Below are positions 1 to 11,016 of a DNA stretch of 64,000 bases, in pieces (the stretch's first letter is position 1; each line of letters starts with the position of its first letter). The position numbers were made by a program, and so were the translations under genes. The DNA comes from Cordylochernes scorpioides (lineage: Eukaryota; Arthropoda; Arachnida; Pseudoscorpiones; Chernetidae). The notes under the pieces were generated by a model, which searched no databases, was not told where the DNA came from, and saw nothing but the letters and a program-made list of their open reading frames with translations. The stretch covers positions 40,496,164 to 40,560,163 of the forward strand of contig CP092874.1 of the NCBI GenBank assembly GCA_030710605.1. Direction: 5' to 3'.

Positions 1-1010
1 ATTAAGTTTAAATGGCCTATTTTATTTTTATATCTTACTTTTACTTTACATTCTCCAATAGAGGAAATGCCCTTTCCTTGATAATCGGTAAAATAACATT
101 TAGACGGAAATAATTTAACATGTTCAAAATATTTTAAAAATAGATCTTTTGACATAGTTGTTAAAGCTGCACCAGTGTCAATTTCTGCTAAGAATTTTAT
201 GTCGAAGACATACAAAATACTCTCAAATTTATTAGTCAGATATTCTATATTATTGATGGACTCACCATTCTTTCCCGAAAATGATTCTCCGTGGGCAGAC
301 GCTTCACTCTTCCTTGGTTGAAAATATCCATTCTTAGATTTTGAATGACAAACAGTCGATATATGTCCCAATTGTTTACAAGAATAGCAGAAAGAATTTC
401 TAAAAAAACATCTGTCCGAATGATGATTCATCTTTCCACAATGCTTGCATTTAGAATGTAATTTGTTTATTTCTTTAGTTTCAGCATAAGACTTCATTTT
501 CAACACATTACAATCTACCGATTCTATTGTGGTAGCAATATTTACTGCCATATTAAAAGTGAGCTCAGGCTCTTGCAGTAATCTTTTCAAAATAACTTGA
601 TTAGAAACTCCTGCAATGAATTTATCCCTTAGGTGTTCGTCAATATTTAAGCCAAAATTACATTTATTAGCTTGTTTTTTTAATTTAAGGACATATTCTT
701 CTATTTTTTCGCCATGTTCCTGAATGAATTGGCTGAACTCATATCTTTCAAAAATGATATTTAGCTTAGGTGTAAAATGAGTAAGTAGAACACTAACAAT
801 TTCTTCGAATTCTAATGCACAAACATCTCTAGGTGAGATCAATTCTTTCAGAATACCATAAGTATTTGGTCCAATAGACATAATAAAAAAAGGAACAATC
901 TTCTTACCTTCAATTTCATTCACAAAAATGTACTGTTTGAATCGTTGAATATAATTTTCAAAAGGTTCTTCTTTCATTACATAAGGTTCGAACGAAAGTC
1001 TCGTCGCCAT
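1..1010 (-). CDS. gag-protease ORF of an LTR retrotransposon (runs off the left edge)
   Basis: An uninterrupted minus-strand reading frame starts at the ATG at 1010-1008 and stays open to the window edge (about 336 codons). Residues 188-201 and 208-221 are two CCHC zinc knuckles (CX2CX4HX4C), the nucleic-acid-binding signature of retroelement Gag. At residues 278-280 is the DTG of a retropepsin-type aspartic protease. The first 180 residues look like a Gag capsid region. Gag and protease therefore share one frame here, unlike the gypsy element at 7.1-12.5 kb, where they are in different frames. Reverse transcriptase and the rest would lie to the left. The AT-rich stretch 1011-1320 may hold the leader; no clear LTR was found. 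The absence of stops suggests a young copy. The family was not identified. Confidence 0.8.
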   Translation of the reverse strand, partial: MATRLSFEPYVMKEEPFENYIQRFKQYIFVNEIEGKKIVPFFIMSIGPNTYGILKELISPRDVCALEFEEIVSVLLTHFTPKLNIIFERYEFSQFIQEHGEKIEEYVLKLKKQANKCNFGLNIDEHLRDKFIAGVSNQVILKRLLQEPELTFNMAVNIATTIESVDCNVLKMKSYAETKEINKLHSKCKHCGKMNHHSDRCFFRNSFCYSCKQLGHISTVCHSKSKNGYFQPRKSEASAHGESFSGKNGESINNIEYLTNKFESILYVFDIKFLAEIDTGAALTTMSKDLFLKYFEHVKLFPSKCYFTDYQGKGISSIGECKVKVRYKNKIGHLNL

Positions 1011-1330
1011 TGTTATTTTGCTATTTAAATAATTTTCTAGAAATTTATATCAAACAAAAGAAGTCTGCACTTATAAAAGAAAAAAAAAGTTTATTTCTCT
1101 TCCTTAAGAATATTTACATGCAAGCCAAGCAAAACTAAAATTAAAATTAAAATTGAACGAACAAAATTTACATATCTCTTGATAGAATGAATTTACCTTT
1201 TCTTGGTCAAAAAACAATAGAAAAATAAATTAATTAATATTTAATTATTATCTAATATTCAATCACTCATATTAATTATTTTTTTAAGTTCATCCACATC
1301 ACCAACCTTATTAAAAAAGTGTATACTTTA

Positions 1331-3110
1331 TCTGGACAGAAAGGCAAGAGGAAGCGTTTCAAACCCTGAAAACAGCACTATTAAGTCCACCAATTTTAGG
1401 TCACTTCAATTCAAATGCGCCTACCTATATTCATACTAATGCGTCCAACATCGGCCTAGGTGCAACACATGTCCAAGAAACCGGTGGTGAAGAGAAGTTG
1501 ATCTCATATTTAGGTCGTAAAGCAAAGCAAAATTATTCAACCACCGAAATGGAATGTCTGGCCGTTGTCTGGTCAATGTCAAAATTACGGCCCTACCTTT
1601 ATTTAAGACACTTTAAAATAGAAACGGATTACCACGCCTAATGCTGGCTCAAAACCTTGAAGGACCCAACAGGTCGATTGGCAAGATGGGCATTGAAAAT
1701 GCAAGAATATGACTTCTATATAATACATAAATTAGGAAAAAAGCATCGTGACACCGATGGCTTATCTAGGGGACCCTTACCAGTAACTGATTGGAATGAG
1801 GATTTTGAAAGGCTATTTTTAAATCAAATAACAGACGAAGAGGATAAATTTATCGAAAGTGTTAAGAAAAACATTAATGGAAGCAGGCGATCAATTGCGC
1901 AAAACTTTAAAGAAGAAGATGGATGCCTCTTTAAGAAAACCCCGAACCCTGAAGGCAGGGCGTGGTTGCTTGTGGTTCCAGAGAAGAAAAAGAGAGAAAT
2001 TATGAAAGAATATCACAATCATATGTCGAATGGCCATCTGGGTGTCGCCAGAAGCATGTACCGAATAAAGAGTAAATACTTTTGGCCATCCATGCTAAAG
2101 GATGTCTCAGAGTTCGTTAAGACGTGTCACCTTTGCCAAAGTAGAAAAGGCTCAAACCAAATCACCTTCTGGACTACTACAGCCCATTCCCCCAGCCAAC
2201 TAACTTTCCGTTCGAAAGAATTGGAATTGACTTGGTTGGTCTCCATTTCCATCTACGAAAAACAGGAAGAAATGGATAATTGTGCTGACGGACTAATACA
2301 CTAGATATGCAGAAACAAGAGCGGTCTCGGAAGCAACATTAAAATAATTTTCTAAATTTCTAGTAGAGGATATTTCTCTCCGGCACGGAGCCCCACAATA
2401 TCTTATTAGTGACAGGGGCTCTCAATTTACCAGTAATTTAATGAAAGAGGTGATGAAAATGTGCAAGATTAAACATTGCTTCACAACGAGCTATCATTCC
2501 CAGACTAATGAATTGACAGAGCAGTTAAATAGAACATTGATCAACATGCTCAGTATGTTTTAGAACACTAATCAGAAGAATTGGGATGAAATACTCCCAT
2601 TCATCACCCATGCTTACAATACTACAATTCAGGAAACCACAGGATATTCTCCATTTTTTATGATGTATGGAAGAGAACCCACGTCCCTTTTGGACGACAG
2701 GAATATCTCAGTGGACATTGACAAGGATGATTATGATGAATACATAAAACATCGCTTAGACAAAATAGACAGAACAAGAAAATTAGTTATTAACAACACA
2801 ATAAATACTTAAGAAAGAATGAAAAAGAATTATGACAAAGACACATGGAAAGAAGCTATAAACTAGGAGAATTAGTAGCAGTTTGGACATAATTAGGAAG
2901 ATAGGAAAGTGTGAGAAACTTCTGAGAAAATATTTTGGTCCATAATGAATATTAAAGAAGATGTCTAGCGTCAATTATCTAATAGAACCAAAAGATAATC
3001 CGGGCCAAAACCCTCTGATAGTTCATGTTTCAAGACTTAAGCCTTATTATGAGAGAATGGATGAGAACATTCACGAGGACGTGACAACCTCTGGAGAGGG
3101 GGAAGTGTTG
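1331..3110 (+). pseudogene. decayed gypsy-type pol (RNase H and integrase)
   Basis: Plus-strand coding remnant of a Ty3/gypsy polymerase. It begins inside the RT/RNase H linker, continues through RNase H (with the LARWAL segment typical of 17.6-like elements near 1680), then the integrase zinc-binding region (HX..H..CHLC, about 2020-2140) and the catalytic core (SDRGSQF near 2408, a degenerate NELTEQLNRT near 2508), and ends in the C-terminal tail near 3110. It is broken by in-frame stops (1639-1641, 2561-2563), a frameshift near 2160 and others after 2800. It is similar in sequence to, but much older than, the gypsy copy at 7.1-12.5 kb. The 5' half (gag, protease, most of RT) is missing. It lies head to head with the minus-strand element at 1-1010. 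Confidence 0.85.
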
Positions 3111-3480
3111 CATCAATTTTAATGCGCCCTACATTTATTCAAAATATTCTATGATATTTAATAGTCATTTAAAACATATTATTTATATTATCATCATCTC
3201 TTTTTATAGTTTCATTTCTTTTGTAATATTTTATTGTACATATATCTCGATTGGTTATTGAAGCGAGAGAGGACCTAGACCAAGACTGCGGATCGCGACC
3301 TACGAGGAAGACAACGAATAAATAAACGCAATAACTTTAAAAGGTAATTTATTTTTATTTACTTTTATTTATTTGCTTTGAGTATGAAAACCCACTCGGG
3401 AAACGTGTATAATATCAAGAAGGAAGAAACCAAGGTCGACGACCCTGCAAAGCTGCAATTTGGTGCAACAATATAGTTTA
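3111..3480 (+). other. possible 3' LTR remnant of the decayed gypsy copy
   Basis: Directly after the pol remnant comes AT-rich, non-coding sequence with a TG-type start near 3107 and a moderately GC-richer patch at 3250-3320. A 3' LTR is expected here, but there is no second copy to compare with, so this rests on position only. Confidence 0.25.
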
Positions 3481-3602
3481 CAAATATTTATACTAGCGTA
3501 CATAGTGTACAAATATATATAGTAGAGTACATAGTGTACAAATATATATAGTAGAATACATAGTGTACAAATATATATAAGAGTATACATAGTGTATAAA
3601 TA

Positions 3603-4547
3603 TACGAGGGTTGTCCGTTAAATAAGTTCCACAGAGGTTTTTAATACAGAAAAACAGGTTTATTTGCCCTGAACTATACATTTTCGAAATTATCAGACTT
3701 TTCTTCATTTTATACATATTCCCCGTTTCGTTCGACGCATTTTTGCATTCGGGACACCCACTTATGTAACCCAGAGTCAAAGAACTCTGCCGCCTGGCCG
3801 CATAGAAAGCCTAAAACCGCTTCTTCCAACTCGTAATCGTCCTGGAATTGGGTTCCACCCAGGTTTTTCTTCAACTCGGGGAAGAGAAGAAAGTCACTAG
3901 GAGCTACGTCCGGGCTGTAAGGTGGGTGTGACACCAATTCCCATCCAAATTCTTCAATGAGGGCGGTGGTTTGACGGGCAGTGTGCGGCCGAGCGTTGTC
4001 GTGGTGAAAACGCACCCCTTTGGTTAACATCCCTCTCCTCTTGTTCTGAATCGCGCGTCGAAGTGGTCTCACAATACCGGACGGAATTGATTGTTGTACC
4101 CCGACGCAAAAAGTCGCACAACAATAGGCCATTTCGGTCCCAAAAGACGGTAGCCATCGTCCGAAACCGAAGGCCGTCCAGCACGCGGTTCATCGTGGAC
4201 GTCTGTTCGGCCATTTTTAAATTCTCTGACCCATCTGCGCACCATCCCGGAATTCATACACCCTTCTCCATACACTTGACAGAGTTCAGTATGAATGTCC
4301 TTCGCAGAATTCTTCTTTGCGGCCAAAAAGCGAATTACTGACCGTAATTCGCAGCTGGCGGGAGACACGAGGGGAAGCTCCGTCACTAACGGCTGCTCAG
4401 TCAATACTAAGCTTACCAGCGACGTGGCCTTGGTGGGAAATTGGAGTGGGGAGAACAAGCTACGAGCCCGTGCAGTCGGTTCGCGCCTAAAAGCGATCCT
4501 CATGACAGTGGTGCCCCGTGGAACTTATTTAACGGACAACCCTCGTA
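3603..4547 (-). mobile_element. mariner (DD34D) element, internally deleted
   Basis: Inverted terminal repeats begin CGAGGGTTGTCCGTTAAATA at 3605 and end with the reverse complement at 4545. They are flanked by TA dinucleotides (3603-3604 and 4546-4547), the Tc1/mariner target duplication. The 941-bp body is shorter than the usual 1.3 kb. The insertion splits the 29-bp minisatellite. Confidence 0.92.
3710..4503 (-). pseudogene. mariner transposase remnant
   Basis: The minus strand carries transposase pieces in shifted frames. An N-terminal helix-turn-helix part lies at about 4200-4400. A C-terminal catalytic part lies at 3710-4030, with HHDNARPHTA followed, 34 residues after its Asp, by PSDFLLF: the DD34D signature of mariner. 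The central part between DNA binding and the second Asp is shortened, and the frames do not join, so no functional transposase can be made. The family cuts and pastes DNA at TA sites. Confidence 0.88.
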
Positions 4548-5081
4548 TATAAGAGTATACATAGTGTACAAATATATATAGGAGTGAACATAGTGTACAA
4601 ATATATATAGGAGTGAACATAGTGTACAAATATATATAGTAGAGTACATAGTGTACAAATATATATAGAAGAGTACATAGTGTACAAATATATATCAGAG
4701 TATACATAGTGTACAAATATATATAGGAGTGAACATAGTGTACAAATATATATTTCGAGTGCACATAGTGTACCAATATATATACAAGTTTACATAGTGA
4801 ACAAATATATATACGAGTGTTCCAGTGTACCAAAAGTTGGTGTTTTTTCTTTTACTTGACGAAAAATATTATTTTGGCATATACATAATAATACATAAAC
4901 AATTACTTTATATATAATACAAAGACATTATAAATAACGGCGAATAATATTGGCATTTCAAATTTTTGCAAGTAATTACGAACTTTTGGGACAACCTTGT
5001 ATTATATTTTTTATAAAAGAGTGTATATAAGTGTATATATAAAGATTTTCATTAAAGAGTGTATATAATTTTTTCAAAATG

Positions 5082-5087
5082 TTTATT
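5082..5087 (-). promoter_or_regulatory. candidate poly(A) signal AATAAA
   Basis: AATAAA on the minus strand, about 72 nt downstream of the stop of the candidate last Dscam exon (5159-5205). The surrounding sequence is AT-rich, so chance occurrence is possible. Confidence 0.3.
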
Positions 5088-5158
5088 TCAAAGACTAGAT
5101 ATGATAAAAACAGATATTTTGTAGGAGATATATTTACATAGACGAAGTCCAGGAGAGG

Positions 5159-5205
5159 CTAGGATGTGCTACGACCTCCAGTATCTCGACGGTGGCGTCC
5201 CTGAA
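5159..5205 (-). CDS. candidate last coding exon of the Dscam-like gene
   Basis: A strong acceptor (a CT-rich tract ending TTTCTGTCAG) ends at 5206 on the minus strand, and GC-rich sequence follows. Entered in phase 1, the phase left by the donor at 15932, it reads 15 more residues (rich in Arg and Gly) and stops at TAG 5159-5161. AATAAA follows at 5087-5082. Acceptor, phase, base composition and poly(A) signal agree with a terminal exon. The intron would be 10.7 kb and packed with transposons. The exon is short, no homology supports it, and entry in another phase also reaches a stop quickly, so this is a candidate only. Confidence 0.33.
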
Positions 5206-5439
5206 CTGACAGAAACAGGGTCAGGAAGATTTAAAGTTATGACAGGGGTTAAAATTATAAAAGACATTCACAATGAATAGTTTCGCGAATATCCTTCAGC
5301 CTGAAAACAGCTATATCCTCCGCCAATAGATGGCGCTTTGGCTTATGTCCAGTCTGGGACTAGTGTGAAAGTCGCCTACTGCTGTGGTCGTGTTTCCCGG
5401 GGCTAATAATTGTAAATACCTGTGGCGACCGCACTTTGC

Positions 5440-5600
5440 TTCAGCGAACTGGGACAAAGCTTCAAAACACATACGGGCAGAAAAATGGCGGCCCTACTAT
5501 GCCTCGGCAAGCACGTGTTGGGAGAACACGCCACTGCGCATGCGCGGGCGTCATCCGGAACTTTCTAGCGACTGGCGCTTCCGACACTTGATCTGGCACT
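5440..5600 (+). promoter_or_regulatory. promoter-like GC-rich patch with NRF1 and YY1 type sites
   Basis: A GC- and CpG-rich island of about 300 bp in AT-rich surroundings. It contains a perfect match to the NRF1 palindrome consensus (TGCGCATGCGCG at 5535-5546) and an AAAATGGCGGC YY1-type element at 5482-5492, motifs typical of housekeeping promoters in animals. No convincing downstream gene was found before the mariner at 6.2 kb. It could be the start of a host transcript, a transposon promoter, or chance. Confidence 0.3.
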
Positions 5601-6245
5601 CACGCGGTAAACATCTAGGCTTGCTCCAACGGCCGTTACTTCAACCGTTGTTTCTTTTCTCTTTATATATTTCTGGCTTTAAATAAATTAATTTTAATTA
5701 TAATTTTATCAGCAGCCTTTCCACAAGTCACACCAACACATCACGCAACAATCCTACATACCTTTTTATATTGGCTGTACAATTTTAATTACTGTAAATA
5801 CCTGTTAATACTTATTCGAGTTCTAGTGTAATGTGGATTAAATATGAAAATAAAAAATGAGGGTTAAAAGACTTGTTGCCAGTTGCTGTTGTGATTCTCT
5901 CTCTCTCTCTCTCCAACATCACAACGACTGCTCTTCTGGTAAGTGTCTCGTGTCCCCCCACCAGTGGTAAGGTCGAGAGAAACTGCCAGAGGGAAAGGAG
6001 ATCCTTGTGAGTAGTGGTTCTCGGAGAGTATTTGGGCTGACTGCAGGGTAGAGCTGTAGAGGTGAAGCAACGGAGTCAGGGTAGGTGATCCATGACGGAG
6101 GAAGCGGCGTCGTCGCGAAGAACCAGAGGAGAAGGGCGCGACAATAGTAATATTCAAAGCAAGTCTGCTAGGATCGAGTCCGATCACATTGTAAGGGCTG
6201 TTTACAAATATTTATTTTGAAATAATTTGAAATTATATATATATA
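5601..6245. other. unassigned block with CT microsatellite
   Basis: After an AT-rich stretch, 5870-6190 is GC-richer, holds a CT repeat at about 5896-5913 and is open for 107 codons on the minus strand (arginine- and serine-rich, low complexity). On the plus strand a strong donor-like CTG|GTAAGT sits at about 5938. No family was recognised. It may be an LTR or an untranslated exon. Confidence 0.2.
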
Positions 6246-6440
6246 CAACGTGTGATCAATAATTTACAGGAATGAGACTGAGTCACGTAAAATATTCAAA
6301 AATAATGAAATAATTTTATAAGGACCTTATAGATAAAACATTTATCAACACGTAGAAAAAAAATGATCACACAGACGCACGCGCTCACGTTTTTTCGAAT
6401 TTATAAGCTCGAGTATATCAGAACATTTTCTAACTTCAGT

Positions 6441-7107
6441 ATGGACTGTATTGAAAAACAGCGAGTCTGCATAGAGTTTTGCTTTAAAATAGAAAAAAAC
6501 AGCTTCCGAATCATTTCAAATTTTGAAGCAGGCTTTTAAAGAAGATGCCCTATCACAATCGAGGACATTTGAATGGTTTGCACGATTTAAAGCTGGTCGA
6601 ACAAGCTTCAAGGATTATCTACACACTGGGAGACCTTTATCGATAAGGAACCTCGATAATGCACTCAAAATCAAGTCATCGATCAAAGAAAGCCCAAGAA
6701 TAACTATCAGAGAGCTATCAGAAGACCTGGATATCTCTTTTGGAACATGCCAAACCATCATAAAGAATTATCTGAATCTTAAACGATCCCCGGCTAAATT
6801 TGTCCTACATCTCTCAACGAATGAGCAGAAAGAGCATCGCAAAGAAACGTGCAAAAACATGGTCGAAATGTTTAATTCTAATCCCCATTGGCTCAAAAAT
6901 GTTATCACGGGAGATGAAACATGGGTGTACGGATATGATCCCGAGACTAAGAAGTAATCAAGTCAGTGGCTAGAGCCTGGAGAACCAAGATTCAAGAAAG
7001 CAAGGATGATCAAATCGAAGCTTAATTGTCTTAAACTTTGATGTAAAGGGATTGGTAAACTATGAATTCGTGCCCGAGGATCAGACCATTAATCAACATT
7101 ACTATAT
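6441..7107 (+). pseudogene. mariner transposase, N-terminal and central part
   Basis: Starts at the ATG at 6441. A frameshift in an A-rich run near 6490 moves the frame into 6523-6957, which carries the paired helix-turn-helix DNA-binding region and ends with the first catalytic Asp in GDETWVYGYDPETK. A TAA at 6955-6957 replaces the expected glutamines of a Mos1-like protein. Coding sequence continues in frame after it to 7107, where the gypsy element interrupts the codons. The rest is at 12527-12880. Confidence 0.85.
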
Positions 7108-7364
7108 TGTAGCGTAGAAATCAAGTCTTGAAATATCCTAAGATGTAAAAGTATTTATTGATGACGTCACAGCGACGAGTCGACAATTATTAACAAGTCA
7201 GCCCAAAAACTATTTACCGCTAGAGAACCTTAAGTAAGTAAGCAAAGAAATATTTTAAGATGATTTCACAAAAACAGATTAATATATATTTTTATAATCT
7301 GTTGAATATATTTTCATTGAATAATATTAAATTAAATTAAATAATAAAATATTTCTTCGCCACA
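7108..7364 (-). repeat. 3' LTR of the gypsy element
   Basis: 257 bp, with minus-strand ends TGTGGCG and CTACA. It matches 12269-12525 except at one position (C or T in the GAGAAYCTT segment). Confidence 0.95.
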
Positions 7365-7410
7365 TAGCCTCCCCCTATAAAGAGCATCGACCCGATGCTC
7401 AGAAGGAGAC

Positions 7411-9092
7411 TTACATCCTCAGTCTCAAGGCTCGAGAACGGGTGATAGGGCCTGAGATCTCTTCGCGGGTCTGTGGTTGTTGTGTTCGTTCAGTGGGGAT
7501 GTCTTCTTCCTGGAAGTTTGTCGAGTCATCTTCTGGGTCCTCTTCTAGCTGGTCCTCCTGGTCCTCTGGGTTTAAATAAGGTTTCATCCTACCAATGTGA
7601 ACTAAATCTTTTGTTTTACGACGACCTTGCTGGTTTCCGAATGTTTCAACTTCATAGGTCACATCAGATATTTTTCGGGTTACTTTGTATGGGCCGAAGT
7701 AACGTCTCATTAGTTTTTCCGAATATCCCACTTTACGCACAGGAATAAAGATCCATACAAGATCTCCAGGCTGATAAATTATATTTCTGTGATGGGCGTC
7801 ATAGCGATGTTTATTGCTACCTTGAGATCTCATGGAGTGGATACGTGCCAGTTTTCGTGCTTCTTCGGCTCTTGCCCCTAGAGTTTGGATGAAATCGTCG
7901 TCTTCTGGCAATAACTTGGGGAATAACACGTCAAGTGGAGTCTCGGCTTCACGCCCGTGTACAAGGAAAAATGGGGTGAACCCAGTAGACTCTTGTTTTG
8001 CTGTGTTGTATGCAAATGTAACGAATGGAAGAATCCTGTCCCAATCTTTATGGTTGACATCTACATACATGGACAGCATGTCTGCTATGGTCTTATTCAA
8101 CCTCTCCGTGAGTCCGTTTGTCTGGGGGTGATAGGCGGTCGTCTTCCGATGGGTTATTCTGCACTGGTTGTTCAGATCACTTATCATTGAAGATGTGAAG
8201 TTTCTTCCTCTATCCGTGATTAATTCCCTCGGCGCGCCGTGCTTTAAGATGACATCTTCAATGAAGAATTTGGCGACTTCCATGGATTCACTTGTGGGTA
8301 GAGCTTTAGTTATCGCATATTTCGTTAGGTAGTCCGTACATACAATAATCCAACGGTTGCCACCTTCTGATGTTGGAAATCTCCCTAGGAGATCCATTCC
8401 TACCTTTTCAAAGGCAACTTCAGGAACAGGTATTGGCTGTAAGTGCCCTGAGGGGAGTTGGGGCTGATGTTTACGCCTCTGACAATATGAACAGTGTGCC
8501 ACATACCTTCTAACCGTTCTATACATTCCGGGCCAGTAATACTTTTTTCTTATTCGGTCATAGGTTTTAGTAAATCCGAGGTGACCAGCCGTGGGTGAAT
8601 CATGGAAATTTTTCAGTAATTCCTGCCTTAAATGGCGTGGAACCACCAAAAGCCATGGTTTCCCCATTGGATCATAATTTTTTCTGTAGAGCGTGTTATC
8701 GATTTTTACAAAGGAATTATTAGGAGAACTTTGTAATTTGTCAGCGATTTTTCTAATAGCTTGATCATTTATCTGCTCTTCGCTAAAGTTCTGCAAAGTC
8801 ACTATGCTTGGAATATCTTCCTCCATATCTTCACTGTATTCTAATGGACTTCTTGATAAGCAGTCTGCGTCCTGATGTTTCCTTCCGCTCTTATACACGA
8901 CAGTGACGTCAAACTCTTGCAGCCGAAGTGCCCATCTTGCTAACCTCCCACATGGGTCTTTGAGGTTGGTCAGCCAGCACAAAGAGTGGTGGTCTGTAAC
9001 AATAGTGAACGGCTGTCCAAAGACATATGGTCGGAATTTATTGATAGCCCAAATGATGGCAAGGCATTCCCTTTCTGTGGTTGAATAATTTT
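7411..9092 (-). pseudogene. gypsy pol, RNase H end and integrase
   Basis: Open frame encoding the end of RNase H (TDHHSLCWL near 8990, then the LARWALRLQEF segment), the HHCC integrase finger (HX..H near 8600, CSYCQ near 8490), and the DDE core: Asp in CTDYL (about 8340), Asp in ITDRG (about 8215), Glu in LTERLN (about 8105). A C-terminal region ends in an Arg-rich tail at 7411. It is in a different frame from the RT part because an A-run at about 9090-9096 is one base shorter than the conserved reading requires. All catalytic residues are present, so this frameshift is the only damage I see. The product would insert element DNA into the host chromosome. Confidence 0.92.
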
Positions 9093-10246
9093 TTCTGCCT
9101 TATTTAAGGTTCTGGATGCATAAGCAATGGCTCTTTCCTTTCCCTTTTGTATCTGCACTAATACTGCTCCTATTCCGTAGTTGCTTGCGTCAGTGTGTAT
9201 TTCGGTTGGGGATGAGTAATCAAAATGTCCAAGAGCGGGTTCGGAAATTAACGCTGACTTGAGAGCTTCAAATGCATTTTGCTCTTCCTGGTTCCAATTA
9301 AATGCTGAGTCTTTCTTCAAGAGGTCATTCAAGGGTTGGGCTACGTGGGCATAATTGGGTATGAAGCGGCGGTAGTAGGATGAAAGGCCAAGAAAACTTC
9401 TAACTTCCTTCAATGACCTTGGCGTAGCGAAGTCGCGGACTGCTCGAATCTTTTCTTGGTCGGGACGAATTCCATTTTCACTCACCTCATGTCCAAGAAC
9501 CGTGATAGTTTTTGCACCAAACTTGCATTTCTTGGAATTGAGACATAATCCGGCTTTCTTAAGGCAAGTTAATACAAGTTGAAGGCGTCTTAGATGTTCT
9601 TCAAAGCCATCTGAAAAAACGATGATGTCGTCGAGGTAACACAAGCAAATGGTCCACTTAAGACCCTTCAGAAGATTATCTATCATTCGTTCAAAGGTAG
9701 CTGGAGCATTACATAACCCAAATGGCATTACTTTGAACTCGTACAGTCCATCTGGAGTTATGAATGCTGTCTTCTCACGGTCCGATTCTTCTACGTCGAT
9801 TTGCCAGTACCCTGATTGGAGGTCCATGGAAGAATAAAATCTAGCTCCCCGTAAGCAGTCTAAAGTGTCGTCGATCCTTGGGAGAGGGTAGACATCCTTT
9901 TTTGTTATTTTGTTAAGGCGGCGGTAATCGACGCAGAATCTCCAGCTTCCATCCTTTTTTCTTATCAATACTACAGGCGAGGCCCACGGACTTTCAGAGG
10001 GCTGAATGATGTCAAGTTTTTCCATCTTGTTTACCTCATCCTGAATAATTTGGCGTTCTCTTGGTGCAACTCGGTAAGGTCTTTGTTTGGTCGGTAGGTG
10101 GTCTCCAGTGTTAATTCGGTGTTTAACATTGACGTCCTTGAATTGTTTTCTTTTACTAAATTCGAAAATATCCGTATAGTTTTTTAACAAATTTCTTAAT
10201 TTTTCTTTTTGAGATTCATCAAGTGAATCATCTATAAAAATTCCGA
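8970..10246 (-). CDS. gypsy pol, reverse transcriptase and RNase H start
   Basis: Contains the full RT palm: SPWASPVVLIRKKDGSWRF, motif A SSMDLQSGYWQI, motif B MPFGLCNAPATFER and the catalytic CYLDDIIVFS, followed by the connection and RNase H start (IHTDASNYGIGAVL). The frame opens upstream of the first ATG and overlaps the end of the protease frame by about 15 nt in the -1 frame, so expression by ribosomal frameshifting is likely. After the shortened A-run near 9092 the frame continues with unrelated residues and stops at 8970. The enzyme copies the element RNA into DNA. Confidence 0.93.
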
Positions 10247-11000
10247 GATTTTTGGGTCTTCAGAATGTTCCGCCTCTGTTTCAACTTGGTTACAATCAGC
10301 TAGAGTACATAATTGACTATCTTCGATGACAGCACTATCGGCTACATGCATCCCCTGTGGGATTAGTTTAGGATATGGACTCCAATTCACCACCCAAAGT
10401 TTACCTCGGTTATTGGTAAGTGAAATGACAGAGGAGGGAGCCATTAGTTCTCTTTCCAGCAATAGCTCTTTTCGACATTCTGCCACCACAATTGCGTCAT
10501 TAGGAATGTCACGACTTGCTACTTCTATTAACTGAATAGAGGCGGGTTCGATTCTATATTCCAATTCCGAGTAGAGAGGTGAGCTGTTCTTAGGGGTATC
10601 CTCAAAAAGACATTTTTCTAAGAAGAGTGTGTCGTCAGCTGAATCAATTATCGCCCTAGATAACTTCAAAAAGTTCCAACCAAGAATAACTTCGTGACTA
10701 CAGTCTTCCATAACGACAAATTCAAAGCTTTCCTGTAGTCCATTCAAGTCCAGTTTCAGTGTGCAGCGTCCTTTTGGTCTTACAATTTTACCGTTGGCTA
10801 CGCGTAATGTGACGTCAGTTTCGGCAAACATTATTTTTCTTAGTTTGAGTCTGAACCTCTCAGAAATGACAGAATATGAGGCTCCTGAGTCGACGAGGGC
10901 ACGCGTCATTTTTCCTTCTATTTTAATGTCTATGTAATTTTCTTTTAATTCTAATGTGGTCGACAAGGGAGGATTTATAAATTTTGCGGCCTTACCTCCA
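10232..11000 (-). CDS. gypsy protease ORF
   Basis: Retropepsin-like aspartic protease domain with the active-site LVDSGASYSVIS near 10890, a flap-like glycine segment and the hydrophobic ILGWNFL motif near 10670, followed by a roughly 110-residue extension. The frame is -1 relative to gag and overlaps gag's stop (11017). It ends at TAG 10232-10234, overlapping the RT frame, which is again -1. A CCCAAAA heptamer, correctly placed for slippage, lies about 17 nt before the stop. It would process the Gag and Pol polyproteins. Confidence 0.85.
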
Positions 11001-11016
11001 AAATAGGACGCATATT

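Larger units (their letters stand above)
3480..4835. repeat. 29-bp minisatellite, interrupted by a mariner
   Basis: The motif GTGTACAAATATATAT recurs with a strict 29-bp period at 3505, 3534, 3563 and 3592. It resumes at 4564 and 4593 and continues to about 4830. The gap is filled by the mariner at 3605-4545, so this was one array of roughly 14 units before the insertion. Hydrophobic open frames on the minus strand here are only translated repeat. Confidence 0.9.

Noticed and set aside
3369-3780. Hydrophobic repetitive minus-strand frames, also at 4525-4833
   Set aside because: They are translations of the 29-bp minisatellite.
5384-5686. 100-codon plus-strand frame
   Set aside because: No domain; explained by the GC-rich promoter-like patch.
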